Assembly (NCBI GenBank): GCA_019352875.1
Contig: JAAAFW010000015.1
Location: forward strand, 908,056-972,055
From: Pedobacter cryoconitis
GTDB taxonomy: Bacteria; Bacteroidota; Bacteroidia; Sphingobacteriales; Sphingobacteriaceae
Direction: 5' to 3'
Length of the DNA stretch: 64,000 bases
This document shows, piece after piece, positions 8,315-17,452 of the stretch (its first letter is position 1; every line of letters starts with the position of its first letter). A model generated the notes under the pieces. It worked only from the letters and a program-made list of their open reading frames with translations, was not told the origin of the DNA and searched no databases. The translations under genes were made by a program, and so were the position numbers.

Positions 8315-9051
8315 GCATTTAATCCGCCATCGACAGTCAGGAACGAACCGGTAATGTACTTTGCTTCTGCAGAGGCCAGATAGTTAACCATACTGGCGAT
8401 ATCTGCAGGGACACCATAATCAGGCAGAGCCATGTGGCTTCGCAGAAAATCTGCCAGTGGAGCATCGGCAGGATTCATGTCGGTATTTATCGGACCTGGC
8501 TGCACCAGATTCACCGTAATGTTTTGTTTGCCCAAATCGCGGGAAAGTCCACGTGTAAATCCCTGTAATGCAGACTTGCTCATTGTATATAACGTGGTTT
8601 GCGGACCCAGGGCGTGTTCTGCCATATTGCTGCCGATATTAATGATTCTTCCACCGGCGGGCATTGCCTTTACTGCGGCTAAAGAAGCTGCAAATACAGC
8701 TTGAACATTAACCGTCATAATTTCATTATAATCTGCCAGCGTATGTTCTTCAAATGCTTTACCTACATAGATTCCTGCATTGTTAACCAGAATATCTATT
8801 CGTCCGTATTTTGTTATCGTTGCTTCTACTGCGCCGGTTACTTCATCGGCGTTTAGTCCGTTTGCTTTAACTGCGGTCGCTGCGCCTCCGGCTTGAATTA
8901 TCTCCCGGACAACTTCATCTGCTTTTTCCGGTGAACTGGAATAAGTTAAAACAACTATCGCCCCTTCATTTGCTAATCTTTTAGCAATTGCTGCACCGAT
9001 ACCGCGGCTGCCGCCGGTAACAAATGCAATCTTATCTGTCAAGTTTTTCAT
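8311..9051 (-). CDS. SDR-family oxidoreductase (FabG-like)
   Basis: A classical short-chain dehydrogenase/reductase of 246 aa. The NADP-binding TGGSRGIGAAIA is at residues ~12-23, NNAGIY near 89-94, catalytic Ser in NIGSNMAEH, Tyr/Lys in YTMSKSA near 155, and LVQPGPINTDM after it. It is called 3-oxoacyl reductase-like because of similarity, but the isolated position next to an HxlR regulator suggests a detoxification or stress-inducible reductase. It is divergent from the HxlR gene with 93 nt between them containing both promoters and GTAT/ATAC palindromes. Confidence 0.92.
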   Translation of the reverse strand: MKNLTDKIAFVTGGSRGIGAAIAKRLANEGAIVVLTYSSSPEKADEVVREIIQAGGAATAVKANGLNADEVTGAVEATITKYGRIDILVNNAGIYVGKAFEEHTLADYNEIMTVNVQAVFAASLAAVKAMPAGGRIINIGSNMAEHALGPQTTLYTMSKSALQGFTRGLSRDLGKQNITVNLVQPGPINTDMNPADAPLADFLRSHMALPDYGVPADIASMVNYLASAEAKYITGSFLTVDGGLNA

Positions 9052-9072
9052 AACACTGATTTAAAATTTCAG

Positions 9073-9110
9073 CAAAACTACCGTATATACTATTATATTT
9101 GTATGTATAC
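9073..9110. promoter_or_regulatory. divergent promoters and operator of SDR/HxlR pair
   Basis: CAAAACTA (9073-9080) is a minus-strand -7 box for the SDR gene, and TATATTTG (9094-9101) is a plus-strand -7 box for the HxlR gene. Between and beside them lie the palindromes GTATATAC (9083-9090) and GTATGTATAC (9101-9110), well placed for HxlR-type binding that would control both directions. Confidence 0.6.
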
Positions 9111-9144
9111 AATTGATTGTTAGGTACTAACAAAATAGTAAGAA

Positions 9145-9528
9145 ATGAGAAAAGAGACTTCTACGAATGCTTTGAATGAAAAAATGATCAACGATGGTTG
9201 CGGTATGGCTTTGTCAATGTCAGTTATAGGGGGGCGCTGGAAGCCGGCTATTCTTTGCAGGCTTGCTTATGGAACTATGCGTTACGGTGAACTTAAAAAG
9301 TCTATAGACGGAATTTCAGAGCGGATGCTTGTCGCACAGCTCAGGGAGATGGAAAAGGACAGGATCGTTCAGAGAATCGTATACCCGGAAGTTCCACCAA
9401 GAGTGGAGTACCAGCTGACTGATCTTGGAAGAACGATGAAGCCCATGCTGGATGCCATGTCAGAATGGGGAAACAAATATCGTGATCAGATTGATGCCGG
9501 GGCTGTTGAAGTGCTAAGTGTGCTGTAA
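9145..9528 (+). CDS. HxlR-family transcriptional regulator
   Basis: A 127-aa winged-helix protein of the HxlR/MarR-like group. The family pattern is clear: a single Cys near the N-terminus (NDGCGMALSM), GGRWKPAILCRL, RYGELKKSIDGISERMLVAQLREME, and the wing PPRVEYQLTDLGRTMKPML. Such proteins often sense electrophiles or disulfide stress through the Cys and control an adjacent oxidoreductase. It stands divergent to the SDR gene, and its 3' end overlaps the convergent histidine kinase gene by 15 nt. Confidence 0.92.
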   Translation: MRKETSTNALNEKMINDGCGMALSMSVIGGRWKPAILCRLAYGTMRYGELKKSIDGISERMLVAQLREMEKDRIVQRIVYPEVPPRVEYQLTDLGRTMKPMLDAMSEWGNKYRDQIDAGAVEVLSVL

Positions 9529-11607
9529 TAAAGGCAAGGTAAACCAGAAAGTACTACCTGTTCCAATTTCACTTTCGACACCTATTTCTCCATCGTGTCT
9601 TTTGATAATTTCTGAACAGATATATAGTCCTAATCCTAGTCCGGTATAACTCTGGCTATCGTGGTTTACCCGGTAATAGCGGTCAAATAGATGCGGTAAA
9701 ATATGTGCTGGAATACCTGGCCCGTGATCCTTCACTGAAATCTTTGCGTATTGGTCTGTCTTTTCTATTTTCAGATAGATTTTTTCCGACTCCGCCGCAT
9801 ACTTCACTGCATTATTTACAAAGTTCACCACGACCTGGTCTATCCGGTGTTCGTCTGCATAAACCTGCAGATCCTGGTCTCCTTCTACAATCAGTTCGAA
9901 TTTACCTTCCATTCGTACATGATTGCAGCACAGGTTTAGCATTTCAGAAAGTGTAAATATATTTTTCTGGAGTTTCAGGTTCCCCTCTGTCAGGCGGTTC
10001 ATATTCAGCAGGTCATCTACCAGAACACTCATTTTATCCATGCTTCTGTTCGCCTGTTCAATGAGTTTAACATGCATTGGCGAAAAAGGCTTTTCCTTCA
10101 TCCTGTCGAGCAACTGCAAGGCTCCTTTTAAACTAGTTACAGGTGTTTTTAACTCATGGCTTGCTATGCTCAGGAAATCATCTTTACGTTGGTCAAATAA
10201 TTTACTTTCTGTAATATCCGCTGTCATTCCGACCATGCGGTTCGCCTTTCCATGTGTATCATAACGGGCGCGTCCATGAGCGCTGATCCAGTGAATGGAT
10301 CCGTCGCGCCATTTGACCGGATATTCGGCGCGGTAAACTGAATTCGTGGCAATTGCTTCCTGCACGAGCTTTTTTACTCCATCCCGGTATTCCGGTATCA
10401 TCGTATTGAAAAGGTCAGGATAATTAAAGACCTCCTCTTTACTGTAACCGTAATTTGCCTTGAACTGATCGGTACTCTGCATGGTTCCGGTCGCGAGGTC
10501 AACCTCTGTTGAGCCTAATTTGCTGGCATCCAGCGCAATTTGCAGACGTTCACTGAGATCTTCAGCAGCCTTTCTCGCAATAACCTGCTCAGTTACTTCA
10601 TTAGCTACGATCATGAGGTCTCTGCTCCCAGCAGCACCTTTTATTGGCTGATAGGTGAAGTTTACATAAATATCTTTAAGTGCCTCTCCATGTGGCAAAG
10701 AAAGTCTGGCCTCATTTCCATAATGAGGTTTGCCGCTCGTATATACCTGATCCAGAAAATTATAAATCGTTTGCTCCTGAAGCGCTGGAAGGGCAATATG
10801 TAATGGTTTTCCAAGAACAGTATTGTCTTTATCCCACATCTTAAGGATCGTATCGTTCGCGCAATCGATAATTAACTCCCGGCCTTTCAGAATGGCGATA
10901 GCGGTAGGGGACTCCTTAATCAGGTTTCTAAATCTTGATTCGCTTTCAGCAAGGTTTCTATTGAGCGCTATTAATTCTTCCTGCGATACCCGGAGCTCTT
11001 CATTGGAGGAAGTAAGTTCTTCATTCATAACCTGTAACTCTTCCTGTTGTTCGGAAAGCAGCAGATTTGTTTCCTGATGGTTCTGGATTTCTTCCAGCGC
11101 AGAGATGCGCAGTTGGATCTGATCCATTACTGCAGTGGCAAGACCGGAGAGTATTTCTTCTTCCTGTTTGGAAAATGTTCTTGGTTGCTTGTCTATAATA
11201 CAAAGTGTCCCGATTAAAAATCCATCATGTGTGATTAAGGGTGCACCGGCATAAAAACGTAAACCAAAATTTCCCGCGACATTTGGATTGGCGATCAGAC
11301 AGGGTTCTTTTAATGCATCCTGGAAAACTGTTACGTCGGTATTCAATACCGCGAGCGCGCAAAGGCTTTTACCTCTGTTTGCCTCTTTAGCAGCACCCAT
11401 GCCAATATTTGCTTTGAAAAACACACGTTCTGCATCTACCAGGGATACCAGAGAGATCGGAACGTTAAATATTTTTGTACACAATTTAGCCAGATTATCA
11501 AAAGATGCTTCTGAGGGCGTATCCATGATTCTGTACCTTTGCAAAGCAGCTAATCTTTCTATATCATTCCCAGGAATGATATTCATTCCAAAGGTATTTT
11601 CAATCAT
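9514..11607 (-). CDS. GAF-PAS-PAS sensor histidine kinase
   Basis: A 697-aa soluble kinase without a clear membrane segment. The order is GAF domain (~25-170, including AGAPLITHDGFLIGTLCIID), a coiled coil (~180-225, NEELTSSNEELRVSQEEL), PAS (~225-345), PAS with PAC (~350-470), a HisKA dimerisation domain with the phosphorylated His near residue 485 in SIASHELKTP, and a HATPase domain with N box NNAVKYA, DHGPGIP and GLGLGLY. The kinase core is a close paralogue of that at the end of the 49838-53953 protein. No response regulator is adjacent, so the partner is unknown. The ATG at 11605-11607 was taken; a second Met eight residues on is possible. Confidence 0.93.
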   Translation of the reverse strand: MIENTFGMNIIPGNDIERLAALQRYRIMDTPSEASFDNLAKLCTKIFNVPISLVSLVDAERVFFKANIGMGAAKEANRGKSLCALAVLNTDVTVFQDALKEPCLIANPNVAGNFGLRFYAGAPLITHDGFLIGTLCIIDKQPRTFSKQEEEILSGLATAVMDQIQLRISALEEIQNHQETNLLLSEQQEELQVMNEELTSSNEELRVSQEELIALNRNLAESESRFRNLIKESPTAIAILKGRELIIDCANDTILKMWDKDNTVLGKPLHIALPALQEQTIYNFLDQVYTSGKPHYGNEARLSLPHGEALKDIYVNFTYQPIKGAAGSRDLMIVANEVTEQVIARKAAEDLSERLQIALDASKLGSTEVDLATGTMQSTDQFKANYGYSKEEVFNYPDLFNTMIPEYRDGVKKLVQEAIATNSVYRAEYPVKWRDGSIHWISAHGRARYDTHGKANRMVGMTADITESKLFDQRKDDFLSIASHELKTPVTSLKGALQLLDRMKEKPFSPMHVKLIEQANRSMDKMSVLVDDLLNMNRLTEGNLKLQKNIFTLSEMLNLCCNHVRMEGKFELIVEGDQDLQVYADEHRIDQVVVNFVNNAVKYAAESEKIYLKIEKTDQYAKISVKDHGPGIPAHILPHLFDRYYRVNHDSQSYTGLGLGLYICSEIIKRHDGEIGVESEIGTGSTFWFTLPLLQHT

Positions 11608-11698
11608 AAAAACAGAGATAATATCTTACCGTATAAAGATACAAACCGTTTAATTGTTTTCATAGTTGTTTGAACAGAATAGAATTGGTTATGTTTTC

Positions 11699-12295
11699 TC
11701 AGGAGAATGCTGTTCTATATTGTACGATGGCCATAACCGGTCCTTCAATAATCTCAACACGGTGATTTGTATTCAAAGGTATTTGGGTGTATCCCCCTGG
11801 CTCGAGATAGAATACCTCATTATCCACGGTACATCTGCACCTGCCTTTCAAAATCAGAAAACTCTCGTATTCATCGGCATGACTTTCCTCGTCGATATCA
11901 AATGAGGAAACAACGAGCACTTGCTTTATTCGTTGGTCATCAGTAACTAATTCAGCAAAATTCTCAGCATTTAAAGCCTCGGGGAAATAAGCGGAAACGA
12001 AATCAAGCCATTTATGGTAATCAGACAATTCGTTGATCGGGACAACTTCTCCCTGGCTGAAATTTATAGATTTTGTAAATAATGCCTGTTCAATTTTTGC
12101 CTTAAGCGCTGCTGAAGGTTCAACCGCATTTTGCAGGGCATAATTTTCGAGGGCTTTTTCAATAGAGGCAATCTCCTCTGTTAATTCAGGATATTTCAGT
12201 ATCCAATCCTGCACCTCATTATAAGTAGTTTCGTCCAGCATATTTAATACATATAGCTCCAGAATACCACTTTCGATGTAAGTTTGCAAATTCAC
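11699..12295 (-). CDS. cupin-type anti-sigma factor (ChrR-like organisation)
   Basis: A 198-aa protein. Residues ~1-90 form an anti-sigma-like helical region (ILELYVLNMLDETTYNEVQ, common in Bacteroidota anti-sigma proteins), and ~110-195 form a single cupin barrel (HADEYESFLILKGR, then LEPGGYTQIPLNTNHRVE). The gene overlaps the sigma gene by 4 nt (GTGA), with a GTG start, so the two are translationally coupled. Inference: it binds the ECF sigma factor in the cytoplasm, and the cupin serves as the sensory domain. There is no membrane segment and no obvious zinc anti-sigma HxxxCxxC motif. Confidence 0.8.
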   Translation of the reverse strand: MNLQTYIESGILELYVLNMLDETTYNEVQDWILKYPELTEEIASIEKALENYALQNAVEPSAALKAKIEQALFTKSINFSQGEVVPINELSDYHKWLDFVSAYFPEALNAENFAELVTDDQRIKQVLVVSSFDIDEESHADEYESFLILKGRCRCTVDNEVFYLEPGGYTQIPLNTNHRVEIIEGPVMAIVQYRTAFS

Positions 12296-12753
12296 AGTTG
12301 TTTAGTTATTGTCTTTAATTCTTTCCTTAACTCCATCACACAGGCTGCATTAGTAATCGAGAATGATTTCGCAATAGCATCAATAGAAAACCCCTGGTTT
12401 ATTACGAGGTCAAAAATACTTTTATTGCATTCATCTTTAATAGATTTATTGCAGGTAAAGATATGATCTTTAGCCATAGATCTGGCTATCTTTACGATCC
12501 ATGTGAAAAATGAAGAAGATTCAGGGCGAAAGTCCTCTATATGATAATAAGCGCTGATTAAGGTATCCGATAAAATCTTTTCAGCAACTATTTTGTCTTC
12601 AACAACACGAAAAATAACACCATATATTGCAGCTCCATAGGTGTCAAAGAGCAATATCATTCCCGATGGGTGTCTTTGCCTGATCAGTACTGGAATTTTG
12701 TTTTGTCCTTCTTCTTGTTTATCCTGGGGATACATAGTATTAAAGATATACAT
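12292..12753 (-). CDS. ECF-type RNA polymerase sigma factor
   Basis: A short (153-aa) sigma-70-family protein. Region 2 is seen around LFDTYGAAIYGVIFRVVEDKIVAEKILSDT, where the DNA-melting and core-binding helix fits ECF factors, followed by FFTWIVKIARSMAKDH. Region 4 (~115-150) is the helix-turn-helix FSIDAIAKSFSITNAACVMEL. The linker is short. ATG at 12751-12753 was taken; the ATG at 12733-12735 is an alternative. It is coupled to the cupin anti-sigma gene downstream. Target genes are unknown. Confidence 0.85.
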   Translation of the reverse strand: MYIFNTMYPQDKQEEGQNKIPVLIRQRHPSGMILLFDTYGAAIYGVIFRVVEDKIVAEKILSDTLISAYYHIEDFRPESSSFFTWIVKIARSMAKDHIFTCNKSIKDECNKSIFDLVINQGFSIDAIAKSFSITNAACVMELRKELKTITKQL

Positions 12754-12861
12754 TTAATATTGTTAAGGAGATGCAGGCTAAAAAATGAACAAAAGGGATG
12801 TTTTTTCTGCATTGTTATATTATCGGGCACTTTTTAAAAATATTCCGCTATTTTAAGCGGG

Positions 12862-14277
12862 ATGGAAGAAATCATAAGCAAAGTAAACGATCTGGTTTGG
12901 AGCAATGCGCTCATTCTGCTCTGCATGGGGGCAGGTATCTATTTTTCAGTGGTCACCCGCTTTGTACAGCTTCGCTATTTCAAAGAAATGATTACCCTTC
13001 TTTTTGGTGGAAATAGTTCATCAAAAGGAGTGAGTTCTTTCCAGGCTTTCGCTATTGCCATTTCCGGTCGCATAGGAACCGGAAATATCGCCGGTGTTGC
13101 TACAGCCATTGCTATGGGGGGGCCGGGAGCAGTGTTCTGGATGTGGTTAATTGCTTTTTTGGGTAGTGCCTCTGCTTTTATTGAGGCTACTTTGGGACAG
13201 ATCTATAAACAAGTTAACAATGGGCAATATCGTGGAGGTCCTGCCTTCTATATTGAAAAAGGATTGGGTATAAAATGGTATGCCATCATTTTTGCCGTAG
13301 CGACCATATTGAGCACCGCATTATTTTTGCCGGGTGTTCAAAGCAATAGCATAGCGCTGAGTATGCAAAATGCTTTCCAGGTTCCAGTTGCTTACACTGG
13401 TTTAGCTGTAGCTGTTTTACTGGGGCTAATTATCTTTGGTGGCGTAAAAAGAATTGGGAAAGTAGCTGAAATCGTTGTGCCTTTTATGGCTGGCGCTTAT
13501 ATATTGATGGCTATTGTTATCATGGCCATGCATATCCAAGAGATTCCGTCTGTCTTCTTACTGATCGTAAAGTCAGCTTTTAAACTTGAACCAGCATTTG
13601 CGGGTGTATTCGGTATGGCTGTTGCATGGGGTGTAAAACGAGGAATATATTCTAACGAAGCAGGGCAGGGAACAGCACCACATGCGGCTGCGGCGGCGGA
13701 AGTTAGTCACCCTGTAAAACAAGGATTGGTGCAGGCCTTTTCGGTTTATGTAGATACCCTTTTTGTATGCACGGCAACCGCATTTATGATCTTGTTTACC
13801 GGGCAGTATAATGTAATCAATCCTGAAGGTGGTTTTATTGTTGAGAACCTGCCTGGAGCAAAGATAGGCGCAGAGTATACACAGTATGCTGTAAACTCAC
13901 ATTTTCCCAGCCTTGGTTCAGGATTTGTAGCCGTCTCTCTTTTATTCTTTGCCTTCACAACCATTATGGCCTACTATTATATTGCCGAAACCAATCTTAG
14001 CTATCTGGATAAAAAAGGCCATAAATGGGCTTTGTGGGCATTACGTATCCTGATCCTTGTGGCTACGTTTTATGGTTCAGTTAAAAGCGCTGAGGCGGCC
14101 TGGACTTTAGGAGATATCGGAGTAGGGGTAATGGCCTGGTTAAACGTTGTGGCTATTTTATTACTTAGAAAACCTGCTTTAAAGGCTTTTAAAGATTACC
14201 AGCAGCAGCGTAAGGAAGGAAAGGATCCAGTATTTAATGCCAAAGCATTAGGTATCGAAAATACAGATGAATGGTAA
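12862..14277 (+). CDS. alanine/glycine:cation symporter (AGCS family)
   Basis: A 471-aa inner-membrane sodium (or proton) amino-acid symporter with about 10-11 membrane segments. AGCS landmarks are ISGRIGTGNIAGVATAI near residue 70, GGPGAVFWMW, NNGQYRGGPAFYIEKGLG, and GIYSNEAGQGTAPHAAAAA near 265-283. The C-terminal tail (QQQRKEGKDPVFNAKALG) is hydrophilic. A decayed copy of the same gene lies at 33755-33889. It stands alone between the sigma gene and an HxlR gene. Confidence 0.95.
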   Translation: MEEIISKVNDLVWSNALILLCMGAGIYFSVVTRFVQLRYFKEMITLLFGGNSSSKGVSSFQAFAIAISGRIGTGNIAGVATAIAMGGPGAVFWMWLIAFLGSASAFIEATLGQIYKQVNNGQYRGGPAFYIEKGLGIKWYAIIFAVATILSTALFLPGVQSNSIALSMQNAFQVPVAYTGLAVAVLLGLIIFGGVKRIGKVAEIVVPFMAGAYILMAIVIMAMHIQEIPSVFLLIVKSAFKLEPAFAGVFGMAVAWGVKRGIYSNEAGQGTAPHAAAAAEVSHPVKQGLVQAFSVYVDTLFVCTATAFMILFTGQYNVINPEGGFIVENLPGAKIGAEYTQYAVNSHFPSLGSGFVAVSLLFFAFTTIMAYYYIAETNLSYLDKKGHKWALWALRILILVATFYGSVKSAEAAWTLGDIGVGVMAWLNVVAILLLRKPALKAFKDYQQQRKEGKDPVFNAKALGIENTDEW

Positions 14278-14341
14278 AGGCCATTTCCGGAAATGAAATT
14301 TGTTTTTCCTATAGTTGTCGTCTACAAATAAAAAGTAAGGT

Positions 14342-14686
14342 CTAGCTGTCAATGACTGTATTTTCTGCCCGAGTTTTTCTAAACTCTTCTGCCCAATTTT
14401 TCATATGTTCCAGCAAAGGTTTAAGTGTTGCACCTTGTTCTGTAAGACTATACTCAACTGTAATTGGAACCGTATTAAACGTTTGTCTGTTCAGAATTCC
14501 TATTGCTTCCAGATCTTTAAGTTCTTTGATAAGCATTTTGGGTGATATACCTGTTATTTCCCGTTCTAACTCTTTGAACCTTTTTTTACCAAAGTAAAGG
14601 TTAGTCAAAACATGAAGTTTCCATTTTCCGCCTAATACTTGTAAAATAAATCGCAGATCCTGTAAGTCAATTACACATTTTTCCAT
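14342..14686 (-). CDS. HxlR-family transcriptional regulator
   Basis: A 114-aa winged-helix regulator with the family pattern GGKWKLHVLTNLYFGKKRF, ELEREITGISPKMLIKELKDLE, VEYSLTEQGATLKPLL. The N-terminal Cys is in MEKCVIDLQD. It is divergent to the SDR gene at 14809 with a 122-nt promoter region that contains a perfect GTATATTAATATAC palindrome. This repeats the arrangement of the SDR/HxlR pair at 8311-9528. Confidence 0.92.
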   Translation of the reverse strand: MEKCVIDLQDLRFILQVLGGKWKLHVLTNLYFGKKRFKELEREITGISPKMLIKELKDLEAIGILNRQTFNTVPITVEYSLTEQGATLKPLLEHMKNWAEEFRKTRAENTVIDS

Positions 14687-14731
14687 TTTTATTTGATTTT
14701 ATACTATTGATTTACAGTAAGATAACCTTTT

Positions 14732-14790
14732 GTATATTAATATACTTTATTTAAACTACTTTCAAAAGTATAGTTTTGTAGTTAGATTTG
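14732..14790. promoter_or_regulatory. divergent HxlR/SDR promoter with 14-bp palindrome
   Basis: GTATATTAATATAC (14732-14745) is a perfect palindrome. CAAAAGTA (14763-14770) reads as a minus-strand -7 box for the HxlR gene. TAGTTTTG (14771-14778) and TAGATTTG (14783-14790) are plus-strand -7 boxes for the SDR gene; the second lies 18 nt before its ATG. Confidence 0.55.
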
Positions 14791-14808
14791 CAAACTAAAT
14801 AAAAAGTA

Positions 14809-15567
14809 ATGCTAAAAGGAAAAACTATTTTAATTACAGGCGGTGGCTCAGGGATCGGAGAGGCGTTTGCGAAAATCTTGTCACAGGATAACAAAATCAT
14901 CATTTGTGGCCGTAATGAAGAAAAATTAAAAAGAGTTGCTGCTCTGAGCGACCAAATTTCTTACTACGTTGCCGACATTTCAACGCCCGTTGACATTGAC
15001 ACCCTGTTCAAACGTATAGCTAACGACAAAGTAGTTTTAGACGTTCTGTTCAATAATGCTGGTGTTGTTGAAAAATTTGAAGTTTTAGAATCGAAACTTT
15101 CATCTGCCCAGATTTTCGAGAAAATAAACACAAATTTATCTGGTGGAATTGCAATTACGCAGCAATTTATCAATCAGGCTTACAAGTCTGTACCCGCTTT
15201 AATTATAAATATTACTGCTGGAATTGCAATTTTTCCTGTCCCTGTTCTGGCTTTATATTCTACGTCGAAAGCCGGTCTCAGTGTTTTCACTAGAACATTA
15301 AGGCAGCAGTTGAAATCTACGAATTTTAAAGTGATCGAAGTATTCCCACCTCACGTTGAAACTGCTATGCCAAAAGAAATTGGGAATACTGCCAAGGGTG
15401 CAAAAGCATATGATTTTGCACGTAAAACAATTGAAGCAATTAACAAGGGAAAGATCGAATACACCCCGGGTTTTAACGTTGTGTTATTAAAACTATTCAG
15501 CAGATTTCTTCCAAAAACCGGATTGAATTTGATTGATAAAGTGACAAGGAAACAGTGGCAGGGTTAA
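14809..15567 (+). CDS. SDR-family oxidoreductase (DltE-like)
   Basis: A 252-aa short-chain dehydrogenase. The NAD(P) loop is TGGGSGIGEAFAKIL (~residues 9-23), NNAGVVEKFEV is near 87, catalytic Ser lies in INITAGIAIFP where the usual Ser position is taken by Thr, and Tyr/Lys are in YSTSKAGLS near 157. The C-terminal hydrophobic stretch and EVFPPHVETAM are typical of the DltE/YqjQ-like subgroup. Substrate unknown. Likely controlled by the divergent HxlR protein. Confidence 0.9.
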   Translation: MLKGKTILITGGGSGIGEAFAKILSQDNKIIICGRNEEKLKRVAALSDQISYYVADISTPVDIDTLFKRIANDKVVLDVLFNNAGVVEKFEVLESKLSSAQIFEKINTNLSGGIAITQQFINQAYKSVPALIINITAGIAIFPVPVLALYSTSKAGLSVFTRTLRQQLKSTNFKVIEVFPPHVETAMPKEIGNTAKGAKAYDFARKTIEAINKGKIEYTPGFNVVLLKLFSRFLPKTGLNLIDKVTRKQWQG

Positions 15568-15574
15568 CAACGTA

Positions 15575-16342
15575 TCACAGATCTGACTCGGCGAGCCATT
15601 TTTTCAACTGGTTCGACCTATCTCTGCTAATCATAATGCCTTCATCCAAAGCAGGTGTCAGTTCGATTTTTAACTGGCCATTAAATGACTGATAAATTTT
15701 ATGAATAGATTTTAAAGAGATAATAAGCTGGCGACTAACTCTAAAGAAAACCTGAGGATCCATTTCTTTCTCCAGTACTTCCAGAGGTTGATCAATCACG
15801 TACCGCTGACTGTTATTCATGACCAGGTAGGTGGTTTTATGTTCCGATTTAAAATAGGCGATCTCGCCAGCCTGGACCAAAATATATTTATCTCTGTAAT
15901 TAATTAAAAAACGTGACCGGTAAACCGGATCCTTAGTTTGCATGCGCTGAACCAGTTGCAGTATACTTGCATCGACTCCGTGGGGCATAAGCATTTTTGC
16001 CCTTTGCACACTTTTTTCCAACTTTTCAGCATCAAGAGGTTTGAGCAGATAGTCTACGCCATTCACTTCGAAAGCCCTAAGTGCATATTCATCATATGCC
16101 GTAATAAAAATTACTGGCACCCTAATCTCAACGTGATTAAATATTTCAAAGCTTAAACCGTCTGTAAGCCTGATATCCATAAAGATGATGTCAGGCTGTT
16201 CGTTGGTCTGGAGCCATTTAATGCTGTCTCCTACAGTTTGCAGACGAGCGGCTATTGTAATACTGCTATCCAGCAACCCAAGCATCTTTTCAAGCCTTTG
16301 TATATTTGGCAGTTCATCTTCAATGATTAAAACAGTAGGCAT
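15575..16342 (-). CDS. LytTR-family response regulator
   Basis: A 255-aa regulator with an N-terminal receiver domain (~3-120), acceptor Asp56 in IIFMDIRLTDG and Lys in DYLLKPLDAEKL, and a C-terminal LytTR DNA-binding domain (~150-250: YILVQAGEIAYFKSEHKTTYL, VFFRVSRQLIISLKSI). It is encoded 19 nt downstream of the LytS-type kinase and closes a run that begins with the RND efflux operon, so it probably controls that pump or responds to its substrate; this is inferred from the context. Confidence 0.93.
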   Translation of the reverse strand: MPTVLIIEDELPNIQRLEKMLGLLDSSITIAARLQTVGDSIKWLQTNEQPDIIFMDIRLTDGLSFEIFNHVEIRVPVIFITAYDEYALRAFEVNGVDYLLKPLDAEKLEKSVQRAKMLMPHGVDASILQLVQRMQTKDPVYRSRFLINYRDKYILVQAGEIAYFKSEHKTTYLVMNNSQRYVIDQPLEVLEKEMDPQVFFRVSRQLIISLKSIHKIYQSFNGQLKIELTPALDEGIMISRDRSNQLKKWLAESDL

Positions 16343-16361
16343 AATATATTTTATAGTTTTG

Positions 16362-17399
16362 TTAGACGATTAGAGGAACTTCTACACGAAAGTATTCCTC
16401 ACTACTACTAATAACAGGTGCCGGTTCGTTCAGCAACCGATATCTCTCATTTATATTTTTTAGTCCCATATTTGTATTGGATTCCGCATTAGTTCTGGGC
16501 ATTTTATTATTCTCTACTACCATGGATTTGCCATGAGGAAAGAAAATGCGAATATTTAATGGGGACTCTGTACTGAATACATTGTGTTTAATCGCGTTTT
16601 CAATCAATAGTTGTAAAGTTAAGGGGGGCAGGCAGGATCGGTTAGCGTCCTTTAATTCCTCAATCTTTACATTAATACCGTCCCCATAACGAATCTGATA
16701 CAGGTACAAATAAGATCTTATGAAGTCTAATTCTTCTTCCAGAGGAATGATGTTAAGCGTCCTATTGGTCAGCATATATCTGTAAATCGATGATAATTTA
16801 CCGATATATGAAATAGCTAAAGCCGGCTGATCTTCTACCAGTGCTGTCACGATACTGAGATTGTTAAACAGAAAATGAGGATCGAGCTGCAGCTTAAGTG
16901 CATCCAGTTGGGCCTGTGTCGTATGCTGTTCCATCTCCATTGATTTCAGGCGGGTATCGTTCCACTGGTAAAAGAAATATTCAGCAGCGAACACGGCGGT
17001 TATTAACAATGAGAAGATTACACCAATGGTGAAAATTTGTCTGATAGTAGTTTCATCGTAGTCAAAATAAGCCGGGAAGTGAAATTTAAAAAATATACTT
17101 ACGATGATGTAAATAATGGCTATTTGTATAAATAATTGAATACCAAACCTCCGTTTAGTCTGGCTCTCCCATGGAAGCCATTTATTGAGTACTGCGGTAA
17201 GCTGAATACCGGTTTCAAACAGTACTGTAGCATAACCCAGGCTGAAGGTAAATTCCAGTATAAAGTCTTCCAGTGAATAAAAATGCCAGCTGTTAAGTGT
17301 GCGCTCATAGGGATTGATGAGTACCTGGATGAGATACAGAACCAAACCGAACCCTGGATAGCCATAGATCCGGAATAACTGATAGTTATTTTTACGCAT
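16362..17399 (-). CDS. LytS/YehU-type membrane sensor histidine kinase
   Basis: A 345-aa kinase. The N-terminal half (~1-145) holds about four membrane segments and no separate sensor domain. It is followed by a short linker (MEMEQHTTQAQLDALKLQ) and a His_kinase domain with LDPHFLFNNLS (phosphorylated His near 176). The ATPase part has the N box LIENAIKHNVF and GLKNINERYRLL. It is the partner of the LytTR regulator 19 nt downstream and follows the TolC gene by 53 nt, so regulator and efflux genes may share a transcript. Confidence 0.93.
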   Translation of the reverse strand: MRKNNYQLFRIYGYPGFGLVLYLIQVLINPYERTLNSWHFYSLEDFILEFTFSLGYATVLFETGIQLTAVLNKWLPWESQTKRRFGIQLFIQIAIIYIIVSIFFKFHFPAYFDYDETTIRQIFTIGVIFSLLITAVFAAEYFFYQWNDTRLKSMEMEQHTTQAQLDALKLQLDPHFLFNNLSIVTALVEDQPALAISYIGKLSSIYRYMLTNRTLNIIPLEEELDFIRSYLYLYQIRYGDGINVKIEELKDANRSCLPPLTLQLLIENAIKHNVFSTESPLNIRIFFPHGKSMVVENNKMPRTNAESNTNMGLKNINERYRLLNEPAPVISSSEEYFRVEVPLIV

Positions 17400-17452
17400 A
17401 TGCTAAAATAATGATAAATGTAATCACAAGTATTTTTCGTTTTGTGTTATTT

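Noticed and set aside
14280..14300. CATTTCCGGAAATG hairpin after the AGCS gene
   Set aside because: Short palindrome without a T run; too weak to call a terminator.
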